Assembly: GCA_028818385.1 (NCBI GenBank)
Contig: JAPPNY010000033.1
Span: 21,018-78,077 of the forward strand
Reading direction: 5' to 3'
DNA length: 57,060 bases
Source of the DNA: Spirochaetaceae bacterium
GTDB taxonomy: Bacteria; Spirochaetota; Spirochaetia; SZUA-6; Bin103
The translations under genes and the position numbers were made by a program. Shown piece after piece: positions 34,224 to 43,484 of this stretch. Each line of letters opens with the position of its first letter. The stretch's first letter is position 1. The notes below the pieces were generated by a model. The model ran no database searches, had not been told where the DNA came from, and worked only from the letters and a program-made list of their open reading frames with translations.

Positions 34224-35416
34224 ATCTCGTCGACACCGGTTTCGTTCTGATCTGCTCGGCCCTCGTGTTCCTGATGACACCGGGTCTGGCCTTCTTCTAT
34301 GGCGGGCTGGTCGGCCGCCACAACACCCTGACGATCATGGCCCAGAACCTGATCTCGCTCGGGGTCGTTACCGTCGTCTGGATCGTGCTGGGGTTCTCCC
34401 TGGCGTTCGGCGACAGCATCGGCGGCATCTTCGGGGACCTCAGGTACGGGCTGTTCAAGATCGAAGTGGACGACGTGTTCCCCGGCACGACGATCCCGAC
34501 CTGGACATTCTTCCTGTTCCAGATGATGTTCGCGGTGATCACGCCGGCGCTCATCACCGGCGCTTTCGTCGACCGGTTCCGGTTCTCCAGCTACCTGATC
34601 TTCATCTCGGTCTGGAGCATCGTCGTCTACTCGGTCCTGGCCCACTCGGTGTGGGGTGACGGCCTGCTCGCCAGGCTGGGGGCGATCGACTTCGCCGGCG
34701 GCACGGTCGTGCACATCTCGGCCGGCATGGCGGCGCTCGCCACCATCGCCGTGCTGGGCAAGCGCCACACGCGGACCGCGCCGCACGACGTGCGCTTCGT
34801 CGCCCTGGGCGCGGCGCTGCTGTGGTTCGGCTGGTTCGGCTTCAACGGCGGCAGCGCGCTGTCTCCCAACGCGATCGCCTCGATCGCCTTCCTCAACACC
34901 GACATCTCGGCATCGACCGCGATGGTGGTGTGGATGCTCATGTCGTGGCTGCACAAGGGGAAGCCCAGCATCATCGGCGCGCTCACCGGCGCGATCGCCG
35001 GACTGATCGCGATCACCCCCGCGGCCGGCTTCGTGACGCCGGGGTCGGCGGCGATCATCGGCGTGCTGGCCGGCGCGGTCTGCTACGGCGCCGTGCTGTT
35101 CAAGGAGCGCATGGACTGGGACGACGCCCTGGACGTGTGGGCCGTGCACGGCGTGGGCGGGGTGCTGGGATCGATCCTGACCGGAGTCTTCGCCTCGCCC
35201 AAGACCGGGGCCCCACCCGGGCTGATCTTCGGCGAGACGGGACTGTTCTTCGCCAATCTCGGCGCCACGGTGATCAGCATGATCTACGCGTTCGCGATGA
35301 CCTGGATCGTCCTGAAGGTGATCGGCTGGATCAAGCGGCTGAAGCCGGAGACCGACGAGCTGGAGGCCGGTCTGGACCTGACCTTCCACGGGGAGCGCGC
35401 CCTGGATCACGACTGA
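34220..35416 (+). CDS. amt: Ammonium transporter
   Basis: A protein of 398 residues with eleven predicted membrane helices. It forms the trimeric ammonium channel. The twin pore His residues are visible in GTVVHISAGMAAL and WAVHGVGGVLGS, and FFYGGLVGR and GWFGFNGGS are family signatures. It is translated with the M19 gene (ATGA), suggesting nitrogen scavenging from peptides. No glnK regulator lies next to it. Confidence 0.93.
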   Translation: MNLVDTGFVLICSALVFLMTPGLAFFYGGLVGRHNTLTIMAQNLISLGVVTVVWIVLGFSLAFGDSIGGIFGDLRYGLFKIEVDDVFPGTTIPTWTFFLFQMMFAVITPALITGAFVDRFRFSSYLIFISVWSIVVYSVLAHSVWGDGLLARLGAIDFAGGTVVHISAGMAALATIAVLGKRHTRTAPHDVRFVALGAALLWFGWFGFNGGSALSPNAIASIAFLNTDISASTAMVVWMLMSWLHKGKPSIIGALTGAIAGLIAITPAAGFVTPGSAAIIGVLAGAVCYGAVLFKERMDWDDALDVWAVHGVGGVLGSILTGVFASPKTGAPPGLIFGETGLFFANLGATVISMIYAFAMTWIVLKVIGWIKRLKPETDELEAGLDLTFHGERALDHD

Positions 35417-35476
35417 GCCGGGCGCGCGGTTGACGGGCCACGCGCGGCTGCTCAGGGTTGGCCTGGAGGCACGATC

Positions 35477-35938
35477 ATGTCAGAGAACGTAACTCATGCC
35501 GGCAAGGGGGTTCAGGGCTTGGCCGGGGTACTGACGGCCCTGACGGTGCTCGCCACGGTGGTCTTCACGCTGCTCGGCATCTTCGGCGTGGTCGACATGA
35601 AGGCAGTGCGGACCGAGGGAGTCGCGCTGGCGTACGTGGTCGGGGTGGGGACGTTCGCGCTGAGTCCATTGGTTGCGGTCGGCGTCGTCGCCGTGGGTAT
35701 GGGCAGCGCGATCGGCATCATCGCCATCGGTGCCGGGTCCGCGCGCGGCATCATCGCGATCAGCGGAGACGATGCGGGCGGCATCATTGCCATCAGCGCC
35801 GGCGGGCGGGCGTCCGGCCTCCTCATCGGCATCGGCGACGAAGCCAAGGGGCTCATCGCGATCGCCTACTCGGGCAGAACGGCCGGCCCCTTCGCGCGCT
35901 GGCCCCCATGGTCGGCCGCAGGGTCCGCGGTAGACTGA
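35477..35938 (+). CDS. Small membrane protein with Gly/Ile-rich tandem repeats
   Basis: A protein of 153 residues without a recognised family. Two N-terminal hydrophobic segments (about residues 16-38 and 48-72) are followed by near-repeats of about 12 residues: GIIAIGAGSAR, GIIAISGDDAG, GIIAISAGGRASG, LLIGIGDEAK, GLIAIAYSG. The repeat period suggests a stacked beta structure rather than more membrane helices. It starts at ATG 35477, 60 bases after amt, with GGAGG upstream. It could be an envelope protein; no function is claimed. Confidence 0.5.
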   Translation: MSENVTHAGKGVQGLAGVLTALTVLATVVFTLLGIFGVVDMKAVRTEGVALAYVVGVGTFALSPLVAVGVVAVGMGSAIGIIAIGAGSARGIIAISGDDAGGIIAISAGGRASGLLIGIGDEAKGLIAIAYSGRTAGPFARWPPWSAAGSAVD

Positions 35939-35956
35939 CCCGGGAAAGTCGCCGGT

Positions 35957-36646
35957 CTACGACGGCAGGATTTCCGCCAGTACGTCGTCCGTGGTCGCCA
36001 CCCGACCGAACACTCTGGCGTGCATGAGCAGGGCGTCCCGATGCGCCCGCGCGGTGTAGGTGGCGCAGGCGTCTTCGCAGATCAGCGAGTGGTAGCCGAG
36101 CTCGGCGGCGACCCGCGCGGTGCCGTGCACGCACATGTCGGTGCTGATCCCTACGATGACCACGTCGCGCACGCCCATGTTGCGGAGCGCGTGGTCGAGG
36201 ATCGAGGCGTTGAACGCGCCGGATGTCAGCTTGTCGACCACCAGCTCGCCCTCTCGCGGGGCGAGCGCCGGCATCACGTCGTAGGAGGCCGTGCCGCGGT
36301 ACCTCGTGACCGGCGCGCGCCGGACGTGGCCCCGGAGGCGTGCGGTGAGCTCGTCGCCATGCGGGGTGATCGCCCCGTTGCGCGTGTACACGACGCGCCT
36401 CCCGTGCTGCCGGAACGACTCCAGCAGCCGGCGGATGTTCGGCACCACCAGGCCGGCGATCCTGCCGTTCCAGTACGCCGCGATCTCCGGATACCGGGCG
36501 CCCATCCGGCTGTCGGGATCGATGGTCCCGTCGCTCCCCTGCATGTCGACCACCAGCAGCGCGGTCGCGTCGGAGTCGAGGCGGAAGTCGGTGCCGATCA
36601 GATCGAACGGCCACTCGGGGTCGTGCTCTTGGGCGAGCCAGCTCAT
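35957..36646 (-). CDS. Isochorismatase-like cysteine hydrolase
   Basis: A protein of 229 residues. LLVVDMQGSD supplies the catalytic Asp, ELVVDKLTSGAF the Lys, and GISTDMCVHGTARVA the nucleophilic Cys, so the family triad is complete. It probably hydrolyses an amide or carbamoyl compound. ATG 36646 starts MSWLAQEHDPEW. It is 17 bases downstream of the sialidase-like gene on the same strand, suggesting an operon. Confidence 0.87.
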   Translation of the reverse strand: MSWLAQEHDPEWPFDLIGTDFRLDSDATALLVVDMQGSDGTIDPDSRMGARYPEIAAYWNGRIAGLVVPNIRRLLESFRQHGRRVVYTRNGAITPHGDELTARLRGHVRRAPVTRYRGTASYDVMPALAPREGELVVDKLTSGAFNASILDHALRNMGVRDVVIVGISTDMCVHGTARVAAELGYHSLICEDACATYTARAHRDALLMHARVFGRVATTDDVLAEILPS

Positions 36647-36663
36647 GGCGCTGTTCCTTCCGG

Positions 36664-37977
36664 CTACTCCGCCGGCACCTCGATCCGGTAGCGGTACGCA
36701 TGGGACCGCCACGGATCGTCTGGCAGAAACGCGCCAAGCCGGGTCATGTAGAGCTCCATGGTACCGGTACGGCGGTCTTCCAGTATCCTGAAATTGGATA
36801 GCTGCAGCTCCTCGTGATCCTGCTCCGGTTCACGGTCGTCGATCACCGTGCAGGAGTCCTTGATCAGGGAACCCGTAACCTCGTCCACCTCGCCCATCAC
36901 CAGCGGATAGCGCGGATGGTTTCCGTCCACGGCCGGACCCGAGATATTGCCGAACCAGTAGAGCCTGCCGTTCCGGCCGCTCCGGTGAAAGCGATGGATG
37001 CTGGAGCTGGAGTAGAAGACATCTCCGGTGTCGTAATGCCACGGCACCAAGTCCGCCCAGGTCGCGCCACCGTCTTCGGAGAAGGTGAACCACTTGTACC
37101 CGGGCGTCCCCGGCTCGATCCGGGTGGTCCACGCCGTGGAGATCGTATTGGATCCCCTGATGACGCAGATCACCCGACCGCTCTTCAGGGAGTGCAGCGC
37201 CGGTTCGTTCACCTCTCTGGACGACTTCAGGTCGTTCAGTACGACCGGGCGGGAGGGGATCAGGGTGTAGCGGGCGGCGTGCGGGTCCCAGATGCCGCGC
37301 ATCACGATCAACCCCCGCATGATCTGGGGGCACGACGGGAACACCTCTTGCACGTCCAGCCCCAGGGCCCTGCAGCAGGACGTGACGTCGGCACACAGCG
37401 GAAAGAGGATGTCGCCGTTCTCCTGCACCTCGATCTCGCTGTTGCCGGATGCCTGAGCACGGTTGTTCCGGAGGAACCCGGGCCTGCGCAAGTCGCGGTC
37501 GTCGAAGTCCGCGCCGTCCTCGAACTTCACGAGCTGCGGCGCGCCCCACGTCCGGCCATCGTCGTCGGAGACATGCAGGAACGCATGGTTGACGAATCCC
37601 GCTCTGCCCTCACGCCAGAAGACCCTGAACGCCTCCCGGTGGCCGGAGACGAAGATCGTATGTTGATACACGCCTACCAGATGATCGTGTACGCGGTTGT
37701 GCGAGCGGGAGAACGCCGGAACCGTGTTTGAGGTAGCCAGTTCGTCCGCGCCCTGCATTCGGTAGAGGGAGCTCTGAAACCCCTCCCAGTCGGACCACGT
37801 GCGGCCGTTGTCTTCCGAGAAGCGCCGGGTGTTGTCGTCGCTGTGGTCCGACTCGCGCTGAATGAACCGGGACTCGACCCGCCGCATGCCTGCGCCGACG
37901 TAGGATTGCGCGCGCACGACGCTCTGACCGGGACCGGGTGACTCCTCGTACAGCGCCTTCCTGATCTCGGGATGCAT
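36664..37977 (-). CDS. Sialidase-family (BNR repeat) propeller protein
   Basis: A protein of 437 residues. Asp boxes SEDNGRTW, SDDDGRTW and SEDGGATW indicate a six-bladed sialidase-like propeller. It starts at ATG 37977, with no signal peptide. It is divergent from the binding protein gene at 38133 and followed by the isochorismatase-like gene. It is unlike the pair at 4582/6634 beyond the Asp boxes, so it is a separate lineage. The substrate is not known. Confidence 0.7.
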   Translation of the reverse strand: MHPEIRKALYEESPGPGQSVVRAQSYVGAGMRRVESRFIQRESDHSDDNTRRFSEDNGRTWSDWEGFQSSLYRMQGADELATSNTVPAFSRSHNRVHDHLVGVYQHTIFVSGHREAFRVFWREGRAGFVNHAFLHVSDDDGRTWGAPQLVKFEDGADFDDRDLRRPGFLRNNRAQASGNSEIEVQENGDILFPLCADVTSCCRALGLDVQEVFPSCPQIMRGLIVMRGIWDPHAARYTLIPSRPVVLNDLKSSREVNEPALHSLKSGRVICVIRGSNTISTAWTTRIEPGTPGYKWFTFSEDGGATWADLVPWHYDTGDVFYSSSSIHRFHRSGRNGRLYWFGNISGPAVDGNHPRYPLVMGEVDEVTGSLIKDSCTVIDDREPEQDHEELQLSNFRILEDRRTGTMELYMTRLGAFLPDDPWRSHAYRYRIEVPAE

Positions 37978-38132
37978 CGCTGCGGGACTCTTGTCGGGGA
38001 CGGTACTCCACCCCGCTTGGGGCTGTCAGGAGCTGCCGCCCGGATCGCGACGCTTGAAAGGGGAGGGCCGATCCCGTACGGTCAGGGCCGATTCCCACGA
38101 CATCATCATCGATGTTCCAGGAGGTTCTCGGA

Positions 38133-39437
38133 ATGAACAGAAGAACGCTTATCCTCATGCTCTCGGCCGCGCTGGTGGTATCGATCGCGCCGTTTGCGGT
38201 TGCCACCGGAGAAGGCGAGGCGGCGTCGGACGAACCGGTCACGATCACGATGTGGGTGCAGAACTACAACGGCACCGAGTCGCCGATCGAGGAGATCTCC
38301 ACCATGTTCGCCGCGCTCTACGCTCAGGCTGAGGAAATGTTCAACGTCGACATCGTCGAGGAGTATCAGCTCGGCTACGGCGAGTACCGGGACAAGCTGG
38401 TGGCGACGGCGCAGGCGGACGCGCTGCCGGAGATCGTCAGCGTCGACAACTCGTGGTTTCCGGAGATGATTCGCCTGGGCGCGCTGCAGCCGCTGGACGA
38501 CTTCTGGTCGGATGCGGATCGAGAGGATTTCTTTCCCGGAACCATCAGCCATGCCATCGGGCCGGACGGCAAGATCTACGCGCTGTGGTTCTGGACCGAC
38601 ACCTATCTGATCTACTACCGCGCGGATCTGTTCGAGGCGGCGGGCATCGATCCGTTGCCGGTCGATCGAGCGCTCACGTGGGATGAGTTCACGGAAACCG
38701 CCATGAAGCTCAACACGGGCGACGTGACCGGCTTCATGTTCCCGGCCGCGCGGTGGGCGGGCGCCAGCACCGGCATGCTCGGGATGTTCTGGGGCCAGGG
38801 CGGACTCCTGTTCGATGACGCGGGAGACTTCGTGCTCGATGATCCGGACAACCGCCAGGCCATGATCGACGTGCTGCAGTGGTACCATGACCTGATCTAC
38901 ACGCACGGCGTATCGACCAGGGAGTCGGCCGACTGGAAGGGCGGAGCCCCTCCGCAGGCGTTCCTGGACGGCAAGGTGGCGATGTACCTCGGCGGCACGT
39001 GGCAGGTCGGAGCGATCGCCGACGGCGCTCCCGCCATCTACGAGCACCTGGCGGCCGGGTTCCTGCCGCAGGAAGCCGGTGCGAATCCGGCCGCCCGCAA
39101 CGGCGGCTACGGGTACGGAATCGCCACCGACGATCCGGTGAAGAAGGAAAAGGCGTGGCAGGTGCTGGAGTTCATCACCAGGGCCGACGCGATGGCGCAG
39201 AACGCCAGCGCGATCAGCTCCTTTCCGACACGCAAGAGCGCGTTCGACTCCGCCAAGTACCGGCCCTCACCGATCTCCCCCGCGGCGCTCGGGCAGTTGG
39301 ACTCAGCGCGCCCGACGCCGAAGTCGCCACTCTGGTCGACCCTTGACGAGCTGCTGCAGATCGCGATCAACAAGGTCGCGCTAGATCTGGCGACTCCCGA
39401 GGAAGCCACGGACGAGATGATTCAAGGCATGCGGTAG
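38133..39437 (+). CDS. Sugar ABC transporter substrate-binding protein (family 1 type)
   Basis: A periplasmic binding protein of 434 residues. It has a signal peptide at 1-25 (MNRRTLILMLSAALVVS to FAVATGEGEA), then TITMWVQNY, the usual start of CUT1 binding proteins. DGKIYALWFWTDTYLIYYRADLF and FLDGKVAMYLGGTWQVG are conserved family blocks. ATG 38133 is decided by AGGAGG nine bases before it. It leads the transporter with the permeases at 39604 and 40442, but a gap with hairpins separates them. Confidence 0.9.
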   Translation: MNRRTLILMLSAALVVSIAPFAVATGEGEAASDEPVTITMWVQNYNGTESPIEEISTMFAALYAQAEEMFNVDIVEEYQLGYGEYRDKLVATAQADALPEIVSVDNSWFPEMIRLGALQPLDDFWSDADREDFFPGTISHAIGPDGKIYALWFWTDTYLIYYRADLFEAAGIDPLPVDRALTWDEFTETAMKLNTGDVTGFMFPAARWAGASTGMLGMFWGQGGLLFDDAGDFVLDDPDNRQAMIDVLQWYHDLIYTHGVSTRESADWKGGAPPQAFLDGKVAMYLGGTWQVGAIADGAPAIYEHLAAGFLPQEAGANPAARNGGYGYGIATDDPVKKEKAWQVLEFITRADAMAQNASAISSFPTRKSAFDSAKYRPSPISPAALGQLDSARPTPKSPLWSTLDELLQIAINKVALDLATPEEATDEMIQGMR

Positions 39438-39441
39438 CGCC

Positions 39442-39524
39442 CCAAGACCGTCGCCTGCGGCTCCGCTCTTGGCCCATCCCCACCTTGGCTGCGCTGGGGG
39501 GGGGACCTGCCGCGCGGCGCGGCA
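39442..39524 (+). terminator. Two GC-rich hairpins between binding protein and permease genes
   Basis: CCAAGA/TCTTGG pairs at 39442-39447 and 39467-39472. TGCCGCG/CGCGGCA forms a perfect 7-bp stem with a 3-base loop at 39508-39524. Hairpins after a binding protein gene commonly reduce transcription of, or protect mRNA above, the permease genes. There is no U-tract, so a full intrinsic terminator is unlikely. Confidence 0.4.
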
Positions 39525-39603
39525 TATCCCACCGACTGCTGGCGAACGGGTTGAGCAGAGGCGGAAGGCACGGCCGCGTGGTTGTCGGCGCTCATAAACT
39601 TCG

Positions 39604-40428
39604 ATGCTCCGCAGGATTGCGCGAAGGACCCCGCGCGCGTTGGTTCTCCTCGTGGCGATCGTCGTCACGATCGCTCCGCTGCTGTGGGTCGCGTCCACGT
39701 CGATCAAGACCGAGGCGGATCTGTACGCGTACCCGCCGACCATCATTCCAGCCGAGCCCACGTTCGAGTGGTATCCGTTCCTGGTACGCCGCGGTTTCGT
39801 GCAGGCGATCCTGCGAAGCTGCCTGGTCTCCTTCATGGCGACGCTGATCGTCCTGGGGCTGTCCGGCTTCGCGGCCTACGGGTTTTCCCGCTACCGGTTC
39901 CGCGGCAAGGAGCTGGCGCTGCTGGCCGTGCTCGGCACGCAGATGCTGCCCGGGGTGATCAACATCATCCCCCTGTATCAGATGATGATCGCCTTTGGCC
40001 TGCTGAACACGCTGGCGGCGGTGTACCTGATCCTGGCGGCCATGAACGTGCCGCTGGCGGTGTGGATGCTGAAGGGTTTTTTCGATTCGATCCCGGTCAG
40101 CCTGGACGAGTCGGCGCTGGTCGACGGTGCCAGCCGGCTCTACACCTATTTCCGCATCGTCGTGCCCCTGGCCTCGCCGGGCCTGGTCGCGGCGGGCGTG
40201 TTCACGTTTCTGTTCTCCTGGAACGAGTTCATCATCCCTCTGACGATGACCTCCAGCTCGTCGAAGCGGCTGGCCACGGTGGCGCTGTACCTGTTCAAGA
40301 CGCCGCATGAGACCAACTGGGCCGGCATCGCCTCCGGCGCGATGCTGATGATGGTGCCGGTCATCCTGCTGTACCTCTCCTTCAACCGGTACTTCGTCAC
40401 CGGCTGGCGGGGCGCGGTGAAGGGCTGA
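39604..40428 (+). CDS. Sugar ABC transporter permease (MalG/CUT1 type)
   Basis: A permease of 274 residues with six predicted membrane helices. The EAA loop ESALVDGASRLYTYFRIVVPLASPG docks the ATPase. The N-terminal APLLWVASTSIKTEADLY and the end VTGWRGAVKG are typical of MalG-like proteins. ATG 39604 begins MLRRIARRTPRAL. It comes before the MalF-type gene, the reverse of the usual order. Confidence 0.9.
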   Translation: MLRRIARRTPRALVLLVAIVVTIAPLLWVASTSIKTEADLYAYPPTIIPAEPTFEWYPFLVRRGFVQAILRSCLVSFMATLIVLGLSGFAAYGFSRYRFRGKELALLAVLGTQMLPGVINIIPLYQMMIAFGLLNTLAAVYLILAAMNVPLAVWMLKGFFDSIPVSLDESALVDGASRLYTYFRIVVPLASPGLVAAGVFTFLFSWNEFIIPLTMTSSSSKRLATVALYLFKTPHETNWAGIASGAMLMMVPVILLYLSFNRYFVTGWRGAVKG

Positions 40429-40441
40429 TCCCGGCGATCAC

Positions 40442-41329
40442 ATGAACCCGCTGGCGCGATTCCTCAAGCGCAGGGAACACCTCGTCTTCATCCTGCCGAT
40501 GGTGCTGTACGTGGCTGTGATGAGCGTGTTCCCGGTGGCCAAGTCGTTCCAGTTGAGCCTCACGGACAAGGACCTCCTGAGCCGGGAGCCGGGCAGCTTC
40601 ATCTTCCTGGAAAACTACCGGATCCTGCTGGAACAGCCGGTGTTCTGGCAGGTCCTCGGCAACACGGCCGTGTTCGTGCTCGGCTCGGTAGCGTTGCAGT
40701 TTCTCTTCGGATTCGGTCTGGCCCTGCTGCTGAAGCAGAACCGGCCGACCGTCGCGATCATCCGCGGCATCCTGCTCCTCACCTGGGTGGTGCCGGGCAT
40801 CATCACCGGCTTCACGTGGCAGTGGATCTTTCAGAGCGAGCGGTACGGGCTGTTCAACTTCCTGCTCATCAGCGTCGGCCTACCGCCGGTAGGGTGGTTC
40901 TACGAGTCGACCCCGGCGATGGTCGCACTGCTGGTCGGCAACGTCTGGCGCGGTGTGAGCTTTCACATGATCGTGCAGCTCGCCGGCCTGCAGACCATCT
41001 CCGACGAGCTCTACGAAGCAGCGTACGTGGACGGCGCCGGCCGCGTTCAGTCGTTCCTTCGCATCACGCTGCCGCTGATGCGGTTCTCCATCCTGATTAG
41101 CTGGATCTACGGCTCGATTCTCACGTTCGGGGTGTTCGACATCGTGGAGACGCTAAGCGGTGGCGGGCCGGGGCGGGCCACGGAGACCCTGTCGCTGCAC
41201 ATCTACCATACGGCGTTCCGGCAGTACCGCATGGGACGGGGAGCGAGCCTGTCGGTGATCATGTTCCTGATCAATCTGGGACTCACCCTGTTCTACATCT
41301 CCCTGCTGCGCCGAACGGGCGACCGGTAG
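40442..41329 (+). CDS. Sugar ABC transporter permease (MalF/CUT1 type)
   Basis: A permease of 295 residues with six predicted helices. LIFILPMVLYVAVMSVFP-like start, LENYRILLEQPVFWQVLGNT, and the EAA loop DELYEAAYVDGAGRVQSF are MalF-like. It starts 13 bases after the MalG-type gene, and the three genes make one transporter. The energising ATPase is probably the gene at 31871. Convergent with the dehydratase gene that ends eight bases away. Confidence 0.9.
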   Translation: MNPLARFLKRREHLVFILPMVLYVAVMSVFPVAKSFQLSLTDKDLLSREPGSFIFLENYRILLEQPVFWQVLGNTAVFVLGSVALQFLFGFGLALLLKQNRPTVAIIRGILLLTWVVPGIITGFTWQWIFQSERYGLFNFLLISVGLPPVGWFYESTPAMVALLVGNVWRGVSFHMIVQLAGLQTISDELYEAAYVDGAGRVQSFLRITLPLMRFSILISWIYGSILTFGVFDIVETLSGGGPGRATETLSLHIYHTAFRQYRMGRGASLSVIMFLINLGLTLFYISLLRRTGDR

Positions 41330-41336
41330 CGATCAG

Positions 41337-42521
41337 TCAGCGCAGGCGGTCACCGAACTTCGGGACCTTGAGCTGCATCTCCGGCCGATGCAGGTTGTAG
41401 AGATCGATCGGCTCGTACGGGTGGGAGAGGGCTGCCGCTTCGTCGAACTCCACGCCCAGGCCGGGCCGGTCGGGGATGTGCAGCCAACCGTCTTCGACCT
41501 CCATGGGGTTGCGGCATACGTCGAAGCGCCACGGCTCCGGCGGGAAGTGCTCCAGCACCAGGAAGTTGGGCACGCAGGCGGCGAGCTGCACCGCCGACGC
41601 GTAGGAGACCTCGCCATTGGCGTTGTGCGGCGCGAATGCCGCGTAGTGGGCATCGGCGATGGCCGAGATCTTGCGCGCCTCCAGCATGCCGCCGCAGTGC
41701 GACATGTCGGGCTGAACGACGTCAGCGCCGCCGCGCTCCAGCAGCTCCCGGAAGCGAAAGATGGTGAACAGGCGTTCACCGGTGGCCACCGGGATGTCGA
41801 TCTTGCGCCGCACATACGCCATGGCGTCGGTGTTCTCGTGCGGCACCGGCTCCTCGAAGAAGCTGATGTTGAACGGCTCGACCGCCTTGGCCGCGCGGAT
41901 CGCGTTGCCGACGGTGTTGAAGATGCCGTTGCAGTCGATATACAGGTCCACGGCCGGTCCCAATGCCTCACGCAGCGCGCCCACCACCTCGACGCCGGCG
42001 TTCAGGATGTCGTTTTCCAGCCGGTGGAAATCGATGCCGGGACGGCCGCCCCACGGGTTGAACTTGAGGCCCTTGGCGCCGAGCGCCACCACCTTCCGGG
42101 CCGCAGCCACGAACTCCTCGGGGCTCATGCCCTGCCGATACCAGCCGTTGGCGTACAGCTTGACGCGGTCGCGCGTGCGGCCGCCGAGCAGCTCGTAGAC
42201 CGGCACCCCCAGCGCCTTGCCCTTGATGTCCCACATGGCGGTCTCGACGCCGGTGATGGCGCTGGTGAGCACCTCGCCGCCGGCGTAGAACGCCCTGCGG
42301 TACATCTCCTGAAAGTGGCGCTCGATGGACGACGGGTCCTTGCCGATCAGGTAGCGGGCAAGCTCCGTGACGGCCGCCTCCACCGTCTTCGACTTGCCCT
42401 CCAGCGTCGCCTCGCCCACGCCGTGCACGCCGGCATCGGTCTCGATCTTCACGATCAGCCAGTTGCGCCAGCTTCCGCCCACCAGGAAGGTCTTGACCGC
42501 GGTGATCCTCATGCGTTCCAT
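41337..42521 (-). CDS. Mandelate racemase/muconate lactonizing enzyme family dehydratase
   Basis: An enolase-superfamily sugar acid dehydratase of 394 residues. Metal ligands are in LYIDCNGIF, FFEEPVPHEN and ATGERLFTIFRF. The general base His is in FAPHNANGEVS. GALGLKFNPWGG-like segments (GAKGLKFNPW) place it with galactonate or arabinonate dehydratase-like proteins. ATG 42521 or 42512 (MRITAVKTF). It follows the amidohydrolase gene by seven bases, so they form an operon, probably serving the sugar imported by the transporter facing it. Confidence 0.85.
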   Translation of the reverse strand: MERMRITAVKTFLVGGSWRNWLIVKIETDAGVHGVGEATLEGKSKTVEAAVTELARYLIGKDPSSIERHFQEMYRRAFYAGGEVLTSAITGVETAMWDIKGKALGVPVYELLGGRTRDRVKLYANGWYRQGMSPEEFVAAARKVVALGAKGLKFNPWGGRPGIDFHRLENDILNAGVEVVGALREALGPAVDLYIDCNGIFNTVGNAIRAAKAVEPFNISFFEEPVPHENTDAMAYVRRKIDIPVATGERLFTIFRFRELLERGGADVVQPDMSHCGGMLEARKISAIADAHYAAFAPHNANGEVSYASAVQLAACVPNFLVLEHFPPEPWRFDVCRNPMEVEDGWLHIPDRPGLGVEFDEAAALSHPYEPIDLYNLHRPEMQLKVPKFGDRLR

Positions 42522-42528
42522 GCGCCGC

Positions 42529-43362
42529 CTATTCCAGGCCGAGCAGCTTCAGCGAGTCGCGGTGGATGATGCCGTCGATCACCCCATCGGGGACCCGCGG
42601 CAGCCGCGTGCCCTCTACCTGGTCGTTGAACCGGCGGATCTTCTCCAGCGCCTCCCGCGGCGTCCACAGCGGGAAGTCGGAGCCGAACAGCAGCTTGTCG
42701 GTGACGCCCCACTCGCACATGCCGACCAGCGCCTCCCAGCCCTGCCAGGGGCGGACCCACACGCCGGAGATGTCCGCGTACACGTTGGGATGCTTGCGCA
42801 GCACGATGGCGCAGTCCCGCTGCCACGGGTGGGACATGTGCGCCATGATGTACTTCAGGTCCGGGAACGCCTGGGCGATCTCGTCGACCAGCAGCGGGTG
42901 ACTGTACTTGAGCATGGCGCGCGGGTTGGGGTGCGTGCCGGTGTGCGAGAGCACCGGCAGCCCCAGCCGCTGCGCCTTCTCGAACATCGGGAAGTTGGTC
43001 GGATCGGAAGGGTCGTAGCGGCCCAGCATCGGGTAGATCTTGATGCCGCGCAGGCCGAGCTCGATGCCGTGCTCGATCTGCTCCATGTGATCGTCCTCCA
43101 TCGGATCGATCGCCATGAAGCCGATGAGCTTGTCGGGATCGTGCCTGACCCACTCTGCGGTGAACTCGTTGGGGCTGCGCACGCCGGTGGCGACGCCCCT
43201 GATGCCGAACACGATCGCGCGGTCGACCACCGACAACTCCTCGTCGTAGCGCTCGGTGGTCAGCGGCTGCATCGGCGGATAGCCGGCGCGCTGGTCGGCT
43301 CGGTGCGCCGCGTCGCTGATATGGTCGGGCTGCAGGCAGTGGGTATGGACGTCGACGATCAC
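42529..43362 (-). CDS. Amidohydrolase family (metal-dependent hydrolase, amidohydrolase_2)
   Basis: A TIM-barrel protein of 277 residues. VDVHTHCLQ gives the paired His ligands, LGLRGIKIYPM and VLSHTGTHPN and LLFGSDFPLWT contribute later ligands. Relatives act as lactonases or decarboxylases of sugar acids. GTG 43362 is the only start before VDVHTH. Coupled to the dehydratase. Confidence 0.85.
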   Translation of the reverse strand: MIVDVHTHCLQPDHISDAAHRADQRAGYPPMQPLTTERYDEELSVVDRAIVFGIRGVATGVRSPNEFTAEWVRHDPDKLIGFMAIDPMEDDHMEQIEHGIELGLRGIKIYPMLGRYDPSDPTNFPMFEKAQRLGLPVLSHTGTHPNPRAMLKYSHPLLVDEIAQAFPDLKYIMAHMSHPWQRDCAIVLRKHPNVYADISGVWVRPWQGWEALVGMCEWGVTDKLLFGSDFPLWTPREALEKIRRFNDQVEGTRLPRVPDGVIDGIIHRDSLKLLGLE

Positions 43363-43484
43363 GGCACGCTCCTCGGCGAGGGATTGGGGGCGACGGCGGT
43401 CGGCCCGGGGCCGGCACCGACCATCACCGACCGGCCGAGGCTACTTCGGCGCCGAAGTCGGGTAAAGCGTCTCAGTGGAGGAGC

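Noticed and set aside
34208..35410. A 400-residue minus-strand frame over the ammonium channel gene
   Set aside because: It is rich in His, Asp, Arg and Gln and has no motif. The plus strand encodes a clear eleven-helix Amt.
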